NCBI GenBank assembly: GCA_050084515.1
Contig: CM114274.1
Location: forward strand, 17,794,001-17,858,000
Reading direction: 5' to 3'
DNA length: 64,000 bases
Source of the DNA: Blasia pusilla
Taxonomy: Eukaryota; Marchantiophyta; Marchantiopsida; Blasiales
The notes below the pieces were generated by a model that worked only from the letters and a program-made list of their open reading frames with translations, had not been told where the DNA came from and searched no databases. Made by a program: the position numbers and the translations under genes. Shown here in pieces: positions 59,980-64,000 of this stretch. How positions within the stretch are numbered: the stretch's first letter is position 1; each line of letters begins with the position of its first letter.

Positions 59980-62900
59980 ATATGGCATGAAGTTTGTAAA
60001 CCATATGCGTGGACGATGTGCATATGATCCTATCCTTACCACATCCAAAAACAATGCTAGGTAGATCCAAACGTAAACGTGATGTAAACTCGTCACTGCT
60101 TCTGATTGCGATTCATCCAATAATAAGGAAATTCTCCAAAGTGCATTAATGAGAACGAGCCCAATGCTCTTGAGGATATCGCAAGATTATCAATATGGAC
60201 CTAGCAAAACAACATGGATATAGGGTCTTCCAAGCCACCTTCTAATTTAGCATTCAACTAAACCTATATATGGCCGATTTGCAATGACCAAATGAAAGGT
60301 CCCTATCCGTTCTAGATCCTCCGCCCCAAGCAATAAGATATCCTCTAGCAAGGAACTCTACTACCCATACACTACTTATGTTGGCAAGAGATCAAGAAAT
60401 TATAGCTTGAATTTCGCTACATATCAAAGTGAGACTTGCCTCATAGTCTCATGTTGCTCTACGTATAGATAATTCTCCACACGAAGACTTACTTAGTATA
60501 TGACCAAAAATCCAATGCTAATCCTTTCAAAAAGTTCCAACATCCTTACGCCTTCCTTTTTGAATAGCCATACAATTTGTTAGTATCCAAGGGTATTACT
60601 CTCCTCCAAGGATAAGTAGTGCCATCGTAACACTCCTCTCCATAGGAAGATCAATCAGTCATGGGTGTGTCCTCTAGAGAGACATGAACCTCAATCATAT
60701 CTTCTGGCCAAATTATGACATTCTTGAATGCTAGTAGTGTTGCTACCTCCCTGGTGCTCAATCACTCCCTATGAGTCTACCATAGAAAATTCAATAAGCT
60801 AACGTATCCATCACCAAACTATCATCGTGGCTTATTGGAAGTTGTCTCTTCTTAGTAATCGACAATAAACCCGATCAAGTACAATACTATTATTGCTCCA
60901 TCAACCAAGATGTTGTTGGACTCAATATAGGTCACTATTACCTTGGCTCACACCACACACTCATATGTCGGATGCTTTCGCTTGAGCCTCATTACTATTT
61001 CCTGATGGATGATAAATCGCATCATATTGGCGCAACATAGTGACATTTGAATGCAAAATGGGCATTGGCTCAAGTTAGGCCCAAACCCGTATGAGTTGCT
61101 ATTCCTTAGCAACTAGACTTGTGCTCTTGAATATTGCAAGACATTTGTGGGAAATAAATTCTCCCTTTAATTAAGCGAAGAGCTAGTATCATCTTGATCA
61201 TTTCAACAACACCACTCTTTGTGCAACCTTGGCTTGCTCTATAGAAGGGCTAGTTGCAATTGGCATCTCTTCCAGTCCACAAGATTCAAGGCTGGGACAA
61301 GTAACATGGGTTCCTCTTTAGTATTAGTAATGGGTGTCAAAGCTCTCCCAACATTCTTCTTGCTTGCCCACCAATACCCATCCTCTGAGTAGTGTAACCG
61401 AGACCAATCAATGGAGTTCTTAAGGTCTCGGATTATGTAAATGATATATTGAGAGAGTTGCATCTCTCAATTTACACAAGCGCGTGGAGCCACAATAGAA
61501 TTGGATCCACATAGAGGAAGATCACCATGGTGTGTGCCTTTATCAAGGATCCTCTTTATCCCTACCTATTGGGAAGTATATAGAGGATATCCAATGATAT
61601 GACATCAGGAAATCTTCATTAGTGCAATTGCTTATTCCAATTGCTCTACATGGGGATTGGAGGCATCCCAACCTAACGACCAAGCTCTTCCTTGATCAAG
61701 TGAGACCCATGTATGGGGTTGCACCCTTGGATGTACGCAGATGGGGGCCTATTTTGAGAGGTCATATATGACCTACTCTTACATGATGACCTATATGTGT
61801 AGGTCACCCTTTCCTTTGTATGAGTTGGTAGCTCATGAGTGGATATCACTTTAGGAGTGTTGTATGGCACCATGTGGTGCTATGGATTTATATGGAGCTA
61901 CCAAGGACTTGAGAACCTAAAGTGACTTGCTATGTTTAAGGAATGTGCTCTTGTGAGAGGATCTTACCTTTCCTTCACCCATTTGGTACCACTAGAGAGA
62001 ACCATGTGGAGACTTAGGAGAGAAGGAGATTATTATGTACTTCAAGTGTGCAATAAACTACTATAGAGAGGTGACTTACGTGTACCGGTCACCCATGGGT
62101 TTGCCTAATGGGAGGTATATTCCTATTGAAGCTTATTTTATGCTTTGTCTTTCTATTAAAATTGATCTAGAGAAAAATTAGAGTGGAGAGTTCATGTGAT
62201 GCCTAGATTCCCTTATGTTACGGATTGGCAAGAATTTGATACTAAGACTACATTGTTGGCATAAAGAAAGAGTTCTTGGCTATAAAGATTCAAACCCTAG
62301 ACCACAAGATTTTTTTGCTCTTTGGCGACTAAAATTTGACTCCAACTTAGGTGACATGCCAAAATCCTCTCCTTTTCAACAAGTCGTACTCTTGAATGCA
62401 TCATTATGAAACTCATCCTCAATATTCATGTGGTGCGATCATGTGTGGCATATGCATGGTGCAACAAAAATCATGATATGGTACAACCATGGACGGATCA
62501 ACACCACATTTGGTGACTTGGTATATATGGTAGTAAGCGACACCTCCTCTATCATCAAAACACCCCACTTCTTAGTATTGGTACAACTCTTTGATTCAGC
62601 CAGTGTGTTGCAATGTGACCAGAAGTGGCATGGTGCATGAATCAATGATATATTCACGATAAACTACTTGATCGATGTAGAGTGGCTACCAGCAACTATG
62701 CATGGTACAACAAAAACCATAATTAAAAAACCTCTCAATTAGAAAATCACTTAACATTATGAATTTTTAGTCTCAGGACATCATAGATTCACATGACCTT
62801 GATTACATTCTGAATGTTGAACGTCCTCTCATGTGTTGTTGTCGGCACACATTTAAATATAGAAATTCCACTTAAGATAGAAAAATTAGCATACGTGAAA

Positions 62901-64000
62901 AAGTAGCATACGTAAATACTTCAAAATCCCCATGGTTGCACAAACACGGACATGGAAGGACAAGGCCGGACATGTCCACACACACGTATTGCAAGAGGTG
63001 GGGTCCTACTTATAGTTCATGATGGAAGGTAGGGCAAGGGCGAGTGAGGCAATAAGGGGGAGGAAGTAGGGGTGAAGGCAGGAAGAAACAAAAAATTATA
63101 GAACAAATAGGCAACTAGGGGAATGAGAAAGAAGGGGAAAGTGGGGCCCACATGCATGAGTCCTTCCATAAGACGGACGTGAGTGCACGGACATGGACAC
63201 AAAATTTTTCCATATACAACCTTGTAAATCCCACACACCCTAATCTCTTGAAATAGACATTGTATTTAGGAACCTCGATTCCTAAAATCTCAAGTAATAC
63301 CATTTTTTTCAAACCTCTTTTGCAATGCATAACATATAGCTTCAAAAAAACTCCTTTGAAAATAAACTAAGACTTCCAAATCCTTCAATTCCCATGATGT
63401 CCTTATCCATTTGGATTAAATGAAAAAATCAACCTTTCACCTCTAATTGTAAATGCTTCATGTAACCTTCAACTTGACCATATCTGAAAGAAGATGAAAA
63501 TCAATATACCGAGTAATAATTAAGGTATGTATTCATATCTAAAACTTCATTTATGTAATTCATTCTAATATATGCTATTTTAGTCTAAAAAAAGAACCTT
63601 TAATGGTAATATCAAAAGATTTAAGTTGAAAAAGTTACTCAACATATATAAACATATAATGTTTCAAGTTCCGACCATCTATATTGTCCTTTGAGAGTAA
63701 ACATGGAGGGTCCATTTAAGAATTTTGATGTTGATGAAGTTTTCATATTTGCAATTAACTTCAAAAAAATCTAAAGAATACATATTTTTATATGCTAATC
63801 CATAATTATGTCTTTCCACGCCGATGGAGGATAACCCAAGAGTTGAACTTGGTTCTACTCTCTAAATTTAGGTTCAACACGTTTGTAATTAAATTTGTAG
63901 TGTTAGGTATGTTTAGTAACTAGAAACCCCTCCTACAATGAGTACTTTTTTGGAGATTTGTTCCAAGGATGGGTTCTGACCCCAACTAGTCAGTGAAATC
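59980..64000. other. Unannotated tail, second part
   Basis: AT-rich DNA without a recognisable gene. Minus-strand 61463-61239 (SIDWSRLHYSEDGYWWASKK) is open but unknown. A short repeat (ATGCATGGTGCAACAAAAATC, 62452-62472 region, and ATGCATGGTACAACAAAAACC near 62698) is seen. Confidence 0.4.

Overview
This is nuclear DNA of a land plant. Two intron-containing housekeeping genes can be read: the E2 subunit of plastidial pyruvate dehydrogenase (1-2836, +, its 5' end outside the window) and a p47/PUX-type UBX protein (9494-12037, -). Nearly everything else recognisable is transposable element: Ty1/copia, Ty3/gypsy with a chromodomain, CACTA, MULE, hAT and a non-LTR retroelement tail, mostly decayed and nested. 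The composition, including a gypsy integrase tail of a type I associate with seed-free plants, hints at a fern, lycophyte or bryophyte. That is a weak inference.

Layout. 0-12.3 kb: E2 gene with a hairpin-rich first intron, a degenerate tandem repeat, a hAT remnant, a 5'-end copia fragment, then the PUX gene with a possible divergent orphan first exon. 13.5-22.5 kb: a MULE fragment (+), a decayed gypsy pol (-), then a gypsy LTR, primer-binding site and gag-pol (+) that ends in a pure (CA)n tract of about 244 bp. 22.8-27.06 kb: a copia element (-) of the same family as the fragment at 6.5-8.1 kb. 27.06-29.45 kb: 3' part of a CACTA transposase (+) and unrecognised exons.

29.8-41.3 kb is the most unusual part. 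Two divergently transcribed genes share a DNA segment carrying about fifty copies, by eye, of a palindrome with 12-bp arms (GCAACCCGTCGG and CCGACGGGTTGC) around about 3 nt. The minus-strand gene (about 35.7 to 30.3 kb) reads as a ParB/sulfiredoxin-like domain followed by a beta-class amino-methyltransferase-like domain. The plus-strand gene (about 37.3-41.1 kb) reads as a MULE-like transposase with a degenerate SWIM zinc finger. All palindrome clusters fall in introns, in the shared promoter interval or at the outer edges, never in the exons I assign. I infer one large decayed DNA transposon coding a transposase and a site-binding/modifying protein, with the palindromes as candidate target sites.

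41.5-64 kb: a CACTA accessory-type gene (+), a CACTA terminus with subterminal repeats ending at 45139 inside the last exon of a second CACTA transposase (-, to 48605), repeated non-LTR tails with two long (CT)n tracts (50-53 kb), another CACTA terminus at 54571 abutting a gypsy LTR derivative (-, 54572-56833), then AT-rich DNA in which I recognise no gene. Many nonsense codons in the elements look like C-to-T changes at CAG or CGA, as expected from decay of methylated cytosines.
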